DNA of 64,000 nt from Streptomyces sp. S.PB5 (GCF_030403745.1 NZ_JAQMWP010000010.1:1-64000), one strand, 5' to 3'. Numbered from the stretch's first letter, positions 35,173 through 44,367 are shown. The notes: a model not told the origin generated them from the sequence alone. Numbers and translations are program-made.

Positions 35173-37557
35173 TCAGGCTCCGACGTACTCCGCGAGATGC
35201 TCGCCCGTGAGCGTCGACCGGTCCGCGACCAGCTGCGCCGGTGTGCCCTCGAACACGACCCGCCCGCCGTCGTGCCCGGCGCCCGGGCCGAGGTCGATGA
35301 TCCAGTCGGCGTGGGCCATGACCGCCTGGTGGTGCTCGATGACGATCACCGACTTCCCGGCGTCGACCAGCCGGTCCAGCAGACCCAACAGCTGCTCCAC
35401 ATCGGCCAGATGGAGACCCGTCGTCGGCTCGTCGAGGACGTAGACCCCGCCCTTCTCGCCCATGTGCGTGGCCAGCTTCAGCCGCTGCCGCTCACCGCCG
35501 GACAGTGTGGTCAGCGGCTGGCCGAGCGTGAGATAGCCGAGGCCGACGTCCGCGAGCCGCTGAAGGACCTTGTGCGCCGCCGGAGTGCGCGCCTCGCCCG
35601 CGCCGAAGAACTCCTCCGCCTCGGTCACCGACATCGCGAGCACCTCGCTGATGTCCCGGCCGCCCAGGCGGTACTCCAGGACCGCCGCCTGGAACCGCTT
35701 CCCCTCGCACTCCTCGCACGTGGAGGCGACCCCGGCCATCATCGCCAGGTCGGTGTAGACGACGCCGGCGCCGTTGCAAGTAGGGCAGGCGCCCTCGGAG
35801 TTGGCGCTGAACAGGGCCGGCTTCACCCCGTTGGCCTTGGCGAAGGCCTTGCGGATCGGCTCCAACAGCCCTGTGTACGTCGCCGGGTTGCTGCGCCGTG
35901 AACCGCGGATGCCCGTCTGGTCGACCGTGATCACGCCGTCCTGCCCGGAGACCGAGCCGTGGATGAGCGAGCTCTTGCCGGACCCCGCGACGCCGGTGAC
36001 GACGACCAGTGCGCCGAGTGGGATGTCGACGTCGACGTCCTGGAGGTTGTTGGTGGCGGCGCCGCGTACCGCCAGCACCCCCGACGGCTCACGCACCGAC
36101 TCCTTGAGCAAGGCGCGGTCGTCCAGGTGCCGTCCGGTGAGCGTGTCACTGGCCCGCAGGCCCTCCACGGTCCCCTCGAAGACCACCTCGCCGCCCTCGG
36201 TGCCGGCGCGCGGACCGAGGTCGACCACATGGTCGGCGATCCCGATGGCCTCCGGCTTGTGCTCCACGACCAGCACGGTGTTGCCCTTGTCCCGCAGCTG
36301 GAGCAGCAGTTCGTTCATCCGGCGGATGTCGTGCGGGTGCAGGCCGATCGTCGGCTCGTCGAAGACGTACGTCACATCGGTGAGCGAGGAGCCGAGGTGG
36401 CGGATCATCTTGGTGCGCTGCGCCTCACCGCCGGAGAGGGTGCCGGAGGGGCGGTCGAGGCTGAGGTAGCCGAGGCCGATCTCGACGAAGGAGTCCAGCG
36501 AGTGGCCGAGCGCGGCCAGCAGGGGCGCCGCCGAGGGCTCCTTCAACTCCCGTACCCAGTGCGCGAGATCGTCGATCTGCATCGCGCAGACATCGGCGAT
36601 GTTCTTCCCCCTGATCTTCGACGACCGTGCCTCCGGGCTGAGCCGGGTGCCCTCGCACTCGGGACAGGTCTGGAAGGTCACCGCCCGTTCCACGAAGGCG
36701 CGGATGTGCGGCTGGAGGGCGTCGACGTCCTTCGACAGGAAGGACTTCTGGATCTTCGGGACCAGCCCTTCGTACGTCAGGTTGATGCCCTCGACCTTGA
36801 TCTTGGTGGGTTCCTTGTACAGCAGGTCGTGCAGCTCCCGCTTGTTGAACCTGCGGATCGGCTTGTCCGGGTCGAAGAAGCCGCAGCCCCGGTAGATACG
36901 GCCGTACCAGCCCTCCATGCTGTAGCCGGGGATGGTGAGCGCGCCCTCGTTGAGGGAGAGGTTGTCGTCGTACAGGGCCGTCAGGTCGAAGTCGCTGACC
37001 GCGCCCATGCCCTCGCAGCGGGCACACATGCCGCCGAGCCGCTTGAACGTGGCCTTCTCCGCCTTCGTCTTTCCACCGCGCTCCACGGTGATGGCACCGC
37101 TCGCCGAGACCGAGGGGACGTTGAAGGAGTACGCGTTGGGCGGGCCGATGTGCGGCGTGCCGAGCCGGCTGAAGAGGATGCGCAGCATGGCGTTGACGTC
37201 GGTGACGGTGCCGACGGTCGAGCGGGCGTTGGCGCCCATCCGCTCCTGGTCGACGATGATCGCGGTGGTCAGACCGTCCAGCACGTCGACCTCGGGCCGC
37301 GCCAGCGTCGGCATGAAGCCCTGCACGAACGCGCTGTACGTCTCGTTGATCAGCCGCTGCGACTCCGCGGCGATGGTGTCGAACACCAGCGAGCTCTTGC
37401 CCGACCCGGAGACGCCGGTGAAGACCGTCAGTCTGCGTTTGGGGATCTCGATACTGACGTCCTTGAGATTGTTCTCGCGCGCTCCGTGCACGCGGATCAG
37501 ATCGTGGCTGTCGGCGGGGTGCGACGCGGGCGGCTGGGGGGTCGTCGTCTTGGCCAT
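35173..37557 (-). CDS. UvrA-like excinuclease ATPase paralogue
   Basis: 794 residues with two ABC ATPase modules: Walker A GVSGSGKSSL near the N-terminus and GVAGSGKSSL in the second half, and signatures LSGGEAQR and LSGGERQR. Zinc-finger pairs lie in CPECEGTRLSPEA and CPTCNGAG...CEECEGKRF. It is shorter than housekeeping UvrA (about 940-1000), consistent with loss of insertion domains, and resembles UvrA2/DrrC-type proteins linked to tolerance of DNA-binding drugs. No uvrB is adjacent. The role in repair or self-resistance is inferred. Confidence 0.88.
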   Translation of the reverse strand: MAKTTTPQPPASHPADSHDLIRVHGARENNLKDVSIEIPKRRLTVFTGVSGSGKSSLVFDTIAAESQRLINETYSAFVQGFMPTLARPEVDVLDGLTTAIIVDQERMGANARSTVGTVTDVNAMLRILFSRLGTPHIGPPNAYSFNVPSVSASGAITVERGGKTKAEKATFKRLGGMCARCEGMGAVSDFDLTALYDDNLSLNEGALTIPGYSMEGWYGRIYRGCGFFDPDKPIRRFNKRELHDLLYKEPTKIKVEGINLTYEGLVPKIQKSFLSKDVDALQPHIRAFVERAVTFQTCPECEGTRLSPEARSSKIRGKNIADVCAMQIDDLAHWVRELKEPSAAPLLAALGHSLDSFVEIGLGYLSLDRPSGTLSGGEAQRTKMIRHLGSSLTDVTYVFDEPTIGLHPHDIRRMNELLLQLRDKGNTVLVVEHKPEAIGIADHVVDLGPRAGTEGGEVVFEGTVEGLRASDTLTGRHLDDRALLKESVREPSGVLAVRGAATNNLQDVDVDIPLGALVVVTGVAGSGKSSLIHGSVSGQDGVITVDQTGIRGSRRSNPATYTGLLEPIRKAFAKANGVKPALFSANSEGACPTCNGAGVVYTDLAMMAGVASTCEECEGKRFQAAVLEYRLGGRDISEVLAMSVTEAEEFFGAGEARTPAAHKVLQRLADVGLGYLTLGQPLTTLSGGERQRLKLATHMGEKGGVYVLDEPTTGLHLADVEQLLGLLDRLVDAGKSVIVIEHHQAVMAHADWIIDLGPGAGHDGGRVVFEGTPAQLVADRSTLTGEHLAEYVGA

Positions 37558-37574
37558 CTCATCGTCTCCATGTT

Positions 37575-37616
37575 CGGGAGCTCGGAGTCTTCGTGTGCGG
37601 GAGCTCGGAGTCTTCG
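37575..37616. repeat. Direct repeat upstream of the UvrA-like gene
   Basis: A 19-bp sequence starting CGGGAGCTCGGAGTC occurs at 37575-37593 and 37598-37616 (period 23). It lies 18-59 bp upstream of the UvrA-like start codon, in the expected leader or promoter. GAGCTC within each copy is palindromic. Confidence 0.85.
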
Positions 37617-37750
37617 AGCATCCTTCACGCTAGGCGCCGTCCCGGGGTGGCCGCTTCTCGAAAACTGACGGTTCCGTCCCGGCCGTGCCGTGCCGGAGCC
37701 GCCGGTCCTTGTACGAGCCGTGCCACCCGCGCCCGTAGTCCGTACGAAAG

Positions 37751-37790
37751 CCCGAGTCCCCGGAGCCCTTGGGGCGTCCGGGGACTCGGG
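37751..37790 (-). terminator. Terminator hairpin after the MHS transporter gene
   Basis: CCCGAGTCCCCGGA (37751-37764) is perfectly complementary to 37777-37790 with a 12-nt loop, 18 bp past the transporter stop. Confidence 0.8.
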
Positions 37791-37807
37791 AGTCCTGCGG
37801 GAGTGGA

Positions 37808-39166
37808 TCAGGCGGTTACGGTCTCCCGGTCCGCCGTTGTCCGCGGCGTGCGTTCGCCGAGCAGTTCCGTCGGGATCCTGTGGGTCTCGCGGGCCGTGAG
37901 GGCGGCGAGGACCGGCGGGACGCACAGGGCGGCGGTGAACAGGGCGACCGCCGACCAGTCGTCGCCGTCGGGGCCCGCGATCTGCGCGGCGAAGGTGACC
38001 GCGAAACCGGCGACCGCGAACCCGATCTGGGTGCCGATGGCCATGCCGGACAGGCGGACGCGGGTCGAGAACATCTCGCCGTAGAAGGACGGCCAGACAC
38101 CGTTCGCGGCGCTGTAGATCACTCCGAAGGTGACGATGCCCAGCAGCAGGATCAGCGGGTAGTTGCCTGTGGAGATCGCCCACAGGTAGGCGAACATCGC
38201 GATCGCGCTGCCCGCGGCGCCGATCAGATAGACCGGGCGGCGGCCGATGCGGTCCGAGAGCGTGGCCCACGCCGGGATGGCGCCGAGGGCGACGAGGTTG
38301 GCCAGGGCGCCCACCCACAGCATCGAGGAGCGGCTCATGCCGACGGAGTCGCTGGTGGCGTACGCCAGCGCCCACACCGTGAAGATCGTTGAGACCGAGG
38401 CGATCATCGCACCCGCGACGACCCGCAGGACGTCCGCCCAGTGGTTGCGGGCGAGGACCGCGAGCGGCATCTTCACGACCCCCTCGCTCGCGGTCTGCTG
38501 CTCGAAGGCCGGGGTCTCCTGCAGCTTGCGGCGGATGACGTAGCCGACGACGGCGACCGCGATGCTCAGGAAGAACGGGATCCGCCAGCCCCAGGACAGC
38601 AGCTGGTCCTCGGGGAGCGCGGCGATCGGGATGAAGGCGAGCGTGGCGAGGAGCTGGCCGCCCTGGGTGCCGCTGAGAGTGAAACTGGTGAAGAAGCCGC
38701 GTCGGCCCGGCGGCGCGTGTTCCAGTGTCATGGAGTTCGCGCTGGCCTGCTCACCGGCCGCCGAGATGCCCTGCAGGACACGGCAGAGGACCAGCAGGAC
38801 CGGGGCGAGCGTGCCGACCTGGTCGCGGGTGGGGAGGCAGCCGATGAGGAACGTCGACACACCCATCAGGATCAGCGTGAAGACCATGATCTTCTTGCGG
38901 CCGAGCTTGTCACCGAAGTGGCCCAGGAACAGCGCGCCGATGGGCCGGGCCGCGTACGCGACACCGAACGTGGCCAGCGAGAGCAGGGTTGCGGTGGCCG
39001 GGTCGGACTTGTCGAAGAAGATCTCCGGGAAGATCAGCGCGGCCGCGCTGCCGTAGATGAAGAAGTCGTAGTACTCCAGCGCGCTGCCGATCCAGGCGGC
39101 AGTGGCCGCCTTTTTCGGCTGCCCGACGGATTCGGCAGGGTCGCGGGGTGCGACAGGTACAGCCAC
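37808..39166 (-). CDS. MHS-family MFS transporter, likely shikimate/quinate-type uptake
   Basis: A 452-residue proton symporter of the metabolite:H+ symporter family with about 12 helices. WIGSALEYYDFFIYGSAAALIFPEIFF is the MHS start signature; GHFGDKLGRKK and SDRIGRRPVY are the two loop motifs. MHS members carry shikimate, citrate, proline betaine and similar compounds. GTG 39166 is used because AAGGAG lies 7 nt upstream. A 24-bp operator upstream is shared with the AroE-like gene, tying it to shikimate, quinate or dehydroshikimate import. Confidence 0.87.
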   Translation of the reverse strand: MAVPVAPRDPAESVGQPKKAATAAWIGSALEYYDFFIYGSAAALIFPEIFFDKSDPATATLLSLATFGVAYAARPIGALFLGHFGDKLGRKKIMVFTLILMGVSTFLIGCLPTRDQVGTLAPVLLVLCRVLQGISAAGEQASANSMTLEHAPPGRRGFFTSFTLSGTQGGQLLATLAFIPIAALPEDQLLSWGWRIPFFLSIAVAVVGYVIRRKLQETPAFEQQTASEGVVKMPLAVLARNHWADVLRVVAGAMIASVSTIFTVWALAYATSDSVGMSRSSMLWVGALANLVALGAIPAWATLSDRIGRRPVYLIGAAGSAIAMFAYLWAISTGNYPLILLLGIVTFGVIYSAANGVWPSFYGEMFSTRVRLSGMAIGTQIGFAVAGFAVTFAAQIAGPDGDDWSAVALFTAALCVPPVLAALTARETHRIPTELLGERTPRTTADRETVTA

Positions 39167-39282
39167 GGGCGTGCTCCTTCGAGGGAACTCCAACGTAGGC
39201 GGAGTGAGCGGCGGTGAGAAGTGCCGATTCCCGGGGGTGAGGGTCGGCCGCGCCGGGGGTGTGCGGTTCATCCACTGCCCGG

Positions 39283-39306
39283 CTAATTAACCCACTGGAT
39301 AGTTAG
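39283..39306. promoter_or_regulatory. Shared 24-bp operator, copy 1 (MHS transporter side)
   Basis: Read on the minus strand this site begins CTAACT and ends ATTAG, and matches copy 2 at 40137-40160 in 17 of 24 positions including the central C.AGT..GT. It lies about 120 bp upstream of the MHS transporter, and the TetR gene lies between the two copies. Confidence 0.65.
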
Positions 39307-39371
39307 TAGCGGTTGGCTACGGATGTTGCGCGCACATTTCCCGCCTGTCAAGAGGTCCCGCCGGCCGACTC

Positions 39372-40037
39372 TCAGTCCGTCGCGCGGTCCGCCGTGAGGT
39401 ACGCGATCACCATGTCGCCCAGCATGTTGCGGTAGTGCTCGCGCTGGGCCGGGTCGACCAGGTCGCGGCCGAACAGGGCGCCGAACGTATACCGGTTGGC
39501 GACCCGGAAGAAGCAGAAGGAGCTGATCATCGCGTGCAGGTCGACGGCGTCCACGTCGGCCGTGAACAGCCCGGACTTCTGTCCCGACGCAAGGATCCGG
39601 CGGATCACCTCCAGGGCCGGTGAGCCGATCTTGCCGAGCTTCTCGGAGGCGGCGATGTGCTCGGCCTCGTGGATGTTCTCGATGCTGACCAGGCGGATGA
39701 AGTCCGGGTGCTGCTCATGGTGGTCGAAGGTGAGCTCGGCGAGCCTGCGGATGGCCGCCACCGGGTCCAGATGCTCGACGTCCAGCTCCTGCTCGGCCTC
39801 GCGGATCACGCCGTACGCCCGCTCCAGGACCGCCGTGAACAGCTGCTCCTTGCCGCCGAAGTAGTAGTAGATCATCCGCTTCGTGGTGCTGGTGAGGGCG
39901 GCGATGTCGTCGACCCGCGCCCCGGCGAAGCCGGCCCGGGCGAACTCGTGGGTCGCCACGTCGAGGATCTCGGCCTTGGTGCGCGCGGCGTCACGGGTGC
40001 GCCCGTTGGGTCGTGCCGGTTCTTCGACGCTGGTCAT
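39372..40037 (-). CDS. TetR-family regulator of the shikimate/quinate module
   Basis: 221 residues. The N-terminal helix-turn-helix is about residues 20-65 (ILDVATHEFARAGFAGARVDDIAALTSTTKRMIYYYFGGKEQLF), followed by a TetR_C domain with ENIHEAEHI. It lies between the MHS transporter and the dehydrogenase/dehydratase genes and is divergent from the latter. The two copies of a 24-bp near-palindrome flanking its gene are its likely binding sites, with dehydroshikimate, shikimate or protocatechuate as possible inducers. Confidence 0.88.
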   Translation of the reverse strand: MTSVEEPARPNGRTRDAARTKAEILDVATHEFARAGFAGARVDDIAALTSTTKRMIYYYFGGKEQLFTAVLERAYGVIREAEQELDVEHLDPVAAIRRLAELTFDHHEQHPDFIRLVSIENIHEAEHIAASEKLGKIGSPALEVIRRILASGQKSGLFTADVDAVDLHAMISSFCFFRVANRYTFGALFGRDLVDPAQREHYRNMLGDMVIAYLTADRATD

Positions 40038-40136
40038 CGGGTTCCTTCAGGTGTGCGGCCAGTGCCGCGATTCTAGAAGCCCGGTCGCTCCTGGGACGGG
40101 TGAGGGCTTCCCAACGCCGCTTTCCGAGTGCTATGA

Positions 40137-40160
40137 CTAACTCACTAGTTCGTACATTAG
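40137..40160. promoter_or_regulatory. Shared 24-bp operator, copy 2 (AroE-like side)
   Basis: CTAACT at the left and ATTAG at the right, with a nested inverted repeat CTCACTA (40141-40147) / TAGTGAG (40158-40164). It ends 23 bp before the AroE-like start codon and 100 bp from the divergent tetR start. Confidence 0.7.
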
Positions 40161-40182
40161 TGAGCCGCTCAGGAGGTCCGCC

Positions 40183-41058
40183 GTGGCCAAGGACTCGTAT
40201 CTCGTCGGACTGATCGGTGCGGGCATCGGCCCCTCGCTCAGCCCGGCCCTGCACGAGCGGGAGGCCGACCGCCAGGGGCTGCGCTATCTGTACCGGCTCA
40301 TCGACATCGACGTCCTCGGTGTCCGCCCCGAGGCGGTCGGCGACCTGCTGCGGTCCGCCCGGGACACCGGCTTCGACGGGCTCAACATCACCCACCCGTG
40401 CAAACAGCTCGTCATCGAGCACCTCGACGCGCTCTCCCCGCAGGCCGAGGCGCTCGGCGCGGTCAACACCGTCGTCTTCGAGGACGGCCGGGCCGTCGGA
40501 CACAACACCGACGTGACCGGCTTCGCCGCCTCCTTCGCCCGCGGGCTGCCCGACGTACCGCTGGAGAAGGTCGTCCAGCTGGGCGCGGGCGGCGCGGGCG
40601 CGGCCGTCGCGCACGCCACGCTGACGCTGGGCGCCGAGCGGGTCACGGTCGTCGACGCGCTGGCCGACCGGGCCGCCGCCCTCGCCGCCTCCCTGAACCG
40701 CCACTTCGGCGAGGGCCGGGCCGTCCACGCGGAACCGGACAGCCTCCCGGAGCTGCTCGCGAGCGCCGACGGAATCGTCCACGCCACCCCCACCGGCATG
40801 GCCGCCCACCCCGGCCTCCCGTTCGCCGCCGGACTCCTCCATTCCGGCCTGTGGATCGCCGAGGTCGTCTACCGCCCGCTGGAGACGGAACTCCTGCGCA
40901 CCGCCCGCGACATCGGCTGCGCCACCCTGGACGGCGGCGGCATGGCCGTCTTCCAGGCCGCGGACGCGTTCCGTCTCTTCACCGGCCGGGAACCCGACAG
41001 CGCGCGGATGCTCGCCGACATCACCGAGCTCGCCGGTGCCGTGGGAACCCCGAAGTAG
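40183..41058 (+). CDS. Shikimate/quinate dehydrogenase (AroE family)
   Basis: 291 residues. The substrate-binding Ser pair is in GPSLSPALH, the catalytic Lys is K74 in NITHPCKQL and its partner Asp is D110 in HNTD. The NAD(P) domain has QLGAGGAGAAVAHA. GTG 40183 follows AGGAGG. Its place in a catabolic operon with a dehydroshikimate dehydratase fusion and an MHS transporter argues for oxidation of quinate or shikimate to dehydro-forms, not biosynthesis. VVDALADRAAA lacks the NADP-type basic pair after beta2, so NAD use is plausible. Confidence 0.9.
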   Translation: MAKDSYLVGLIGAGIGPSLSPALHEREADRQGLRYLYRLIDIDVLGVRPEAVGDLLRSARDTGFDGLNITHPCKQLVIEHLDALSPQAEALGAVNTVVFEDGRAVGHNTDVTGFAASFARGLPDVPLEKVVQLGAGGAGAAVAHATLTLGAERVTVVDALADRAAALAASLNRHFGEGRAVHAEPDSLPELLASADGIVHATPTGMAAHPGLPFAAGLLHSGLWIAEVVYRPLETELLRTARDIGCATLDGGGMAVFQAADAFRLFTGREPDSARMLADITELAGAVGTPK

Positions 41059-41072
41059 GAAGAGGTACCGAC

Positions 41073-42857
41073 GTGCGTACGTCCATCGCCACCGTCTCCC
41101 TCAGCGGATCCCTCACCGAGAAACTCACCGCCGCCTCCCGGGCCGGCTTCGACGGGGTGGAGATCTTCGAGAACGACCTTCTCGCCAGCCCCCGCACCCC
41201 CGAGGAGATCCGCACCCGCTGCGCCGACCTCGGGCTGAGCATCGACCTCTACCAGCCGATGCGGGACATCGAGGCGGTGCCCGAGGAGCAGTTCGCGTCC
41301 CATCTGCGCCGCGCCCGCCACAAGTTCGAACTGATGGGCCGCCTCGGCGCCGACACGGTCCTCGTCTGCTCCAGCGTCCACCCCCTCGCCGTGGACGACG
41401 ACGCCCTCGCCGCCGAACAGCTGGGCCGACTGGCCGACCTGGCCGAGGAGTTCGGCATCAAGGTCGCCTACGAGGCGCTGGCATGGGGCCGGCACGTGAG
41501 CACCTATGACCACGCCTGGGAGATCGTCAAGGCCGCCGACCACCCGGCCCTCGGCACCTGCCTGGACAGCTTCCACATCCTCTCCCGCGGCTCGGACCCG
41601 AAGGGCATCGAGGACATCCCCGGCGAGAAGATCTTCTTCCTCCAGCTCGCCGACGCCCCGCTGCTCGCGATGGACGTCCTGCAGTGGAGCCGCCACTACC
41701 GCTGCTTCCCGGGGCAGGGCGGATTCGATGTACCGGATCTCGTACGCCGTGTACTGCATACAGGCTACGACGGTCCGCTCTCCCTGGAAGTCTTCAACGA
41801 CGTCTACCGGCAGGCCGACGCCGGCCCGACCGCCGTGGACGCCCACCGCTCGCTCCTGGTCCTCCAGGAGACGGTCGGTGTGACGGCCCCGCCCGCGGCC
41901 GTCGTGCCCACCGGTGTCGCCTTCGCCGAACTGGTCACCCCCGACGCCGAGCCGGTCTCGGCGGTCCTCGGCGCGCTCGGCTTCGCCCGTACGGCACGCC
42001 ACCGCAGCAAGCCGGTGGACCTGTGGCAGCAGGGCGAGGCCCGCCTGCTGGTCAACACGGGCCCCGCCGGACGCCGGGACGGCACCGGTCTCGCCGCGAT
42101 CGGCCTGGAGTCACCGGACCCCGCCGGCGCGTCCCGTCGCGCCGAGGCCCTGCTGGCGCCGGTCCTGCCCCGCCGCCGAGCGGTCGAGGACGCCCCGCTG
42201 GACGCCGTGGCCGCACCCGACGGCACGGAACTCTTCTTCTGCGCGACGGACCGCGTCGAACTGCCCAACTGGCGCGCCGACTTCGAGAACCTGCCCCATG
42301 AGACGGGGACGGGCGGGGTCCGCCGCATCGACCATCTGGCCCTCGTCCAGCCCTGGCACCAGTTCGACGAGGCGACGCTCTTCCACCGCAGCGTCCTCGG
42401 ACTGCACGCCCAGGAGAGCGTGGACGTCGCCGACCCGTACGGGCTCATGCGCAGCCGCGCGGTGACGAACACCGACGGCAGTGTCCGTATCGCGCTGAGC
42501 GTCGGCGCGGCGCCCACGGACGACACGGTGCACGCCCAGCACCTCGCGTTCGCCACCGACGACGTGGTCACCGCGGCCCGCCGCTTCCGGGACGCGGGCG
42601 GCCGCCTGCTGCCGATCCCCGCCAACTACTACGACGACCTCGCGGCCCGATTCGAGTTCGCCGACGGCGAGTTGGAGACCTACCGCGAGCTCGGCATCCT
42701 CTACGACCGCGACGCGCACGGCACCTTCCGTCACTGCTACACCCGCACGGTGGGCCGGGTCTTCTTCGAACTGGTCCAGCGGGACGGCTACCGCGGCTAC
42801 GGCGCCCAGAACGCGCCCGTGCGGCTCGCCGCGCAGCACGGGGTCACTGGCGGCTGA
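41073..42857 (+). CDS. 3-dehydroshikimate dehydratase fused to HPPD-like domain (QuiC type)
   Basis: 594 residues in two parts. Residues 1 to about 265 are an AP-endonuclease-2-type TIM barrel with metal-ligand candidates in VAYEALAWGRHVST, TCLDSFHI and FFLQLADAP, typical of dehydroshikimate dehydratases that yield protocatechuate. Residues about 285-594 are a double VOC fold like 4-hydroxyphenylpyruvate dioxygenase, with iron-ligand candidates in RIDHLAL, AQHLAF and VFFELVQRDGYRGYG. The same fusion is known as QuiC in Pseudomonas. GTG 41073 lies 14 bp after the AroE-like stop. The activity of the C-terminal half is unproven. Confidence 0.88.
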   Translation: MRTSIATVSLSGSLTEKLTAASRAGFDGVEIFENDLLASPRTPEEIRTRCADLGLSIDLYQPMRDIEAVPEEQFASHLRRARHKFELMGRLGADTVLVCSSVHPLAVDDDALAAEQLGRLADLAEEFGIKVAYEALAWGRHVSTYDHAWEIVKAADHPALGTCLDSFHILSRGSDPKGIEDIPGEKIFFLQLADAPLLAMDVLQWSRHYRCFPGQGGFDVPDLVRRVLHTGYDGPLSLEVFNDVYRQADAGPTAVDAHRSLLVLQETVGVTAPPAAVVPTGVAFAELVTPDAEPVSAVLGALGFARTARHRSKPVDLWQQGEARLLVNTGPAGRRDGTGLAAIGLESPDPAGASRRAEALLAPVLPRRRAVEDAPLDAVAAPDGTELFFCATDRVELPNWRADFENLPHETGTGGVRRIDHLALVQPWHQFDEATLFHRSVLGLHAQESVDVADPYGLMRSRAVTNTDGSVRIALSVGAAPTDDTVHAQHLAFATDDVVTAARRFRDAGGRLLPIPANYYDDLAARFEFADGELETYRELGILYDRDAHGTFRHCYTRTVGRVFFELVQRDGYRGYGAQNAPVRLAAQHGVTGG

Positions 42858-44274
42858 CGGCCCGGGTCACACCGGTCACCACCGTCGTGGCGAGGATCCA
42901 CCCGGTGATGACCAGGGCATAGGAGAGCGCCTGATACCCGCCCTCCGGGGCGAACGCGCCCTCCTGCCCGAAGGAGATCACCGGCAGCAGCAGGTCCAGG
43001 GTGAAGAACACCGGGTTGAAGTCGGGGTGTTCGCCCGCCTTCAGCGGCGGCGGCTCGTGCAGGGCGTACGCGATCGAGCCGAGCGCGAGCAGGGAGACCA
43101 GCCACGCGCAGGCGCGCAGCGGGCGGAATCCGTAGCCGACGGTGACGTCCTGGACGTAGCCCCAGAGGCGGCCGTACCAGGCGCGGGTGCGTCTGAGCCG
43201 GCGCTGCTTGGCGAGTTGGACGACGCGGGCGGCGTGGTCGTCGCCCACGCGGAGGTAGGCGGCCGTCAACTGCTCGTAGGCGTACGGGACATAGCCGTCG
43301 ATGTCCCGCTCCAGCACCGGCAGCATGCGCTCGGCGGGGACGTGCGGAGTCAGCATGGTGTAGGTCAGCCCGTTGAGCCGCACGGCGGTGGCCAGGGTCT
43401 CCGGATCCACACGCAGGTGCTCGATTTGGGCACGGCGCAGGTTGAGCGACCCCTCCAGGGGTTCGGCGCCGTTCAGCCACAGCTCCCCGATCATCGAGCT
43501 GCTGGCCTGGAGGGCGGTGTGGCCGGGGTGCGACAGTCGCGCGTACGACAGGTCGAGGCGGCCGGGGACCTGGATGCCCCGCAGACTGACCCGGCCGAGG
43601 GCGGTGAGACGCCGGGCATGGAGGTCGGAGCTGATGGACAGAGTCTCGGCGTCGAGAGCGGTGCCGCCGGGGTTCTCCAGCGTGGCGTCGTGGAGGTTGA
43701 CCGACGCGGCGACGGTGGCGTCGTTGACGACCATCCGGCCCCGGACCCGCGTCCAGGACGCCACCAGGTCCTCCCCGATGGAGGAGTGGTTGAGCCGCAG
43801 CGCGGGCTCCTCGCCGTCGTCCGCTGCTTGGAACTCGGCCCGGTCGATGAACAGCGCCCCGGAGATCTGGGACCCCGCGAGGCCCACCGGGCCCCGGAAC
43901 CGGCAGTCCGTCAGCCGCAGCACGCCCTCCACGCACAGGGTCGCGGCGGCCAGGCCCGGCAGTTCGGAGCCGGTCAGGTTGAGCTGCCGGAACCGGCTGC
44001 CGTAGAGGCGGGGCACTTCGTCGAAACGGCACTGGCTCAGCCGTACATACGTCTCGACCGTCCCGTACTGCACATCGAGCACCCCGGTGATCCGGGCCCC
44101 GGACACCTTCAGCCCGGGTATCTCCCCGTCCCGTCGGGGTCCGTTGAGCATCAGCGCCCGCAACACCGAGGCCCGGACCGCCTGTTCGGGGCTGTCGGCA
44201 AGATCCACGGCGGTCCCGGTCGGAAACGCCTCCCAGACCTGCCGCTCGGCCGGCGTCAGCTCGTTGATCTCCAC
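42844..44274 (-). CDS. Membrane protein with beta-solenoid-like repeats
   Basis: 476 residues. Residues about 50-320 are a series of degenerate strand-turn repeats (VSGARITGVLDV; LTDCRFRGPVGLAGSQISGALFI; SLRGIQVPGRLDLSYARL) resembling a right-handed beta solenoid such as pentapeptide-repeat proteins. A basic helical stretch (VQLAKQRRLRRTRAWYGRLWGYVQDV) precedes about three C-terminal transmembrane helices. Homologues are often labelled membrane-associated oxidoreductase without support; I see no redox motif. Its 3' end overlaps the QuiC-type gene by 14 bp. Confidence 0.72.
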   Translation of the reverse strand: MEINELTPAERQVWEAFPTGTAVDLADSPEQAVRASVLRALMLNGPRRDGEIPGLKVSGARITGVLDVQYGTVETYVRLSQCRFDEVPRLYGSRFRQLNLTGSELPGLAAATLCVEGVLRLTDCRFRGPVGLAGSQISGALFIDRAEFQAADDGEEPALRLNHSSIGEDLVASWTRVRGRMVVNDATVAASVNLHDATLENPGGTALDAETLSISSDLHARRLTALGRVSLRGIQVPGRLDLSYARLSHPGHTALQASSSMIGELWLNGAEPLEGSLNLRRAQIEHLRVDPETLATAVRLNGLTYTMLTPHVPAERMLPVLERDIDGYVPYAYEQLTAAYLRVGDDHAARVVQLAKQRRLRRTRAWYGRLWGYVQDVTVGYGFRPLRACAWLVSLLALGSIAYALHEPPPLKAGEHPDFNPVFFTLDLLLPVISFGQEGAFAPEGGYQALSYALVITGWILATTVVTGVTRAVSRQ

Positions 44275-44298
44275 AGGGCGGGACTCTAGTCGCTGCCT

Positions 44299-44340
44299 CG
44301 ACGGCGACGACGGTGGCGACGGCGGTGGCGACGGCGACGG
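44299..44340. repeat. GGCGAC-rich low-complexity tract
   Basis: Imperfect tandem ACGGCG/GTGGCG units between the membrane-protein start codon and the histidine phosphatase stop. It is non-coding in the present annotation. Confidence 0.7.
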
Positions 44341-44360
44341 CCCGGGCCGCAGCCCGGGCC
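44339..44360 (-). terminator. Hairpin after the histidine phosphatase gene
   Basis: GGCCCGGGC (44339-44347) pairs with GCCCGGGCC (44352-44360) around CGCA, 8 bp beyond the phosphatase stop. The stem is strong but no T run follows. Confidence 0.55.
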
Positions 44361-44367
44361 GGTGTGC

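Noticed and set aside
44299..44340. CRISPR-like or VNTR array
   Set aside because: A short imperfect GGCGAC tract without spacers; no cas genes anywhere in the window.
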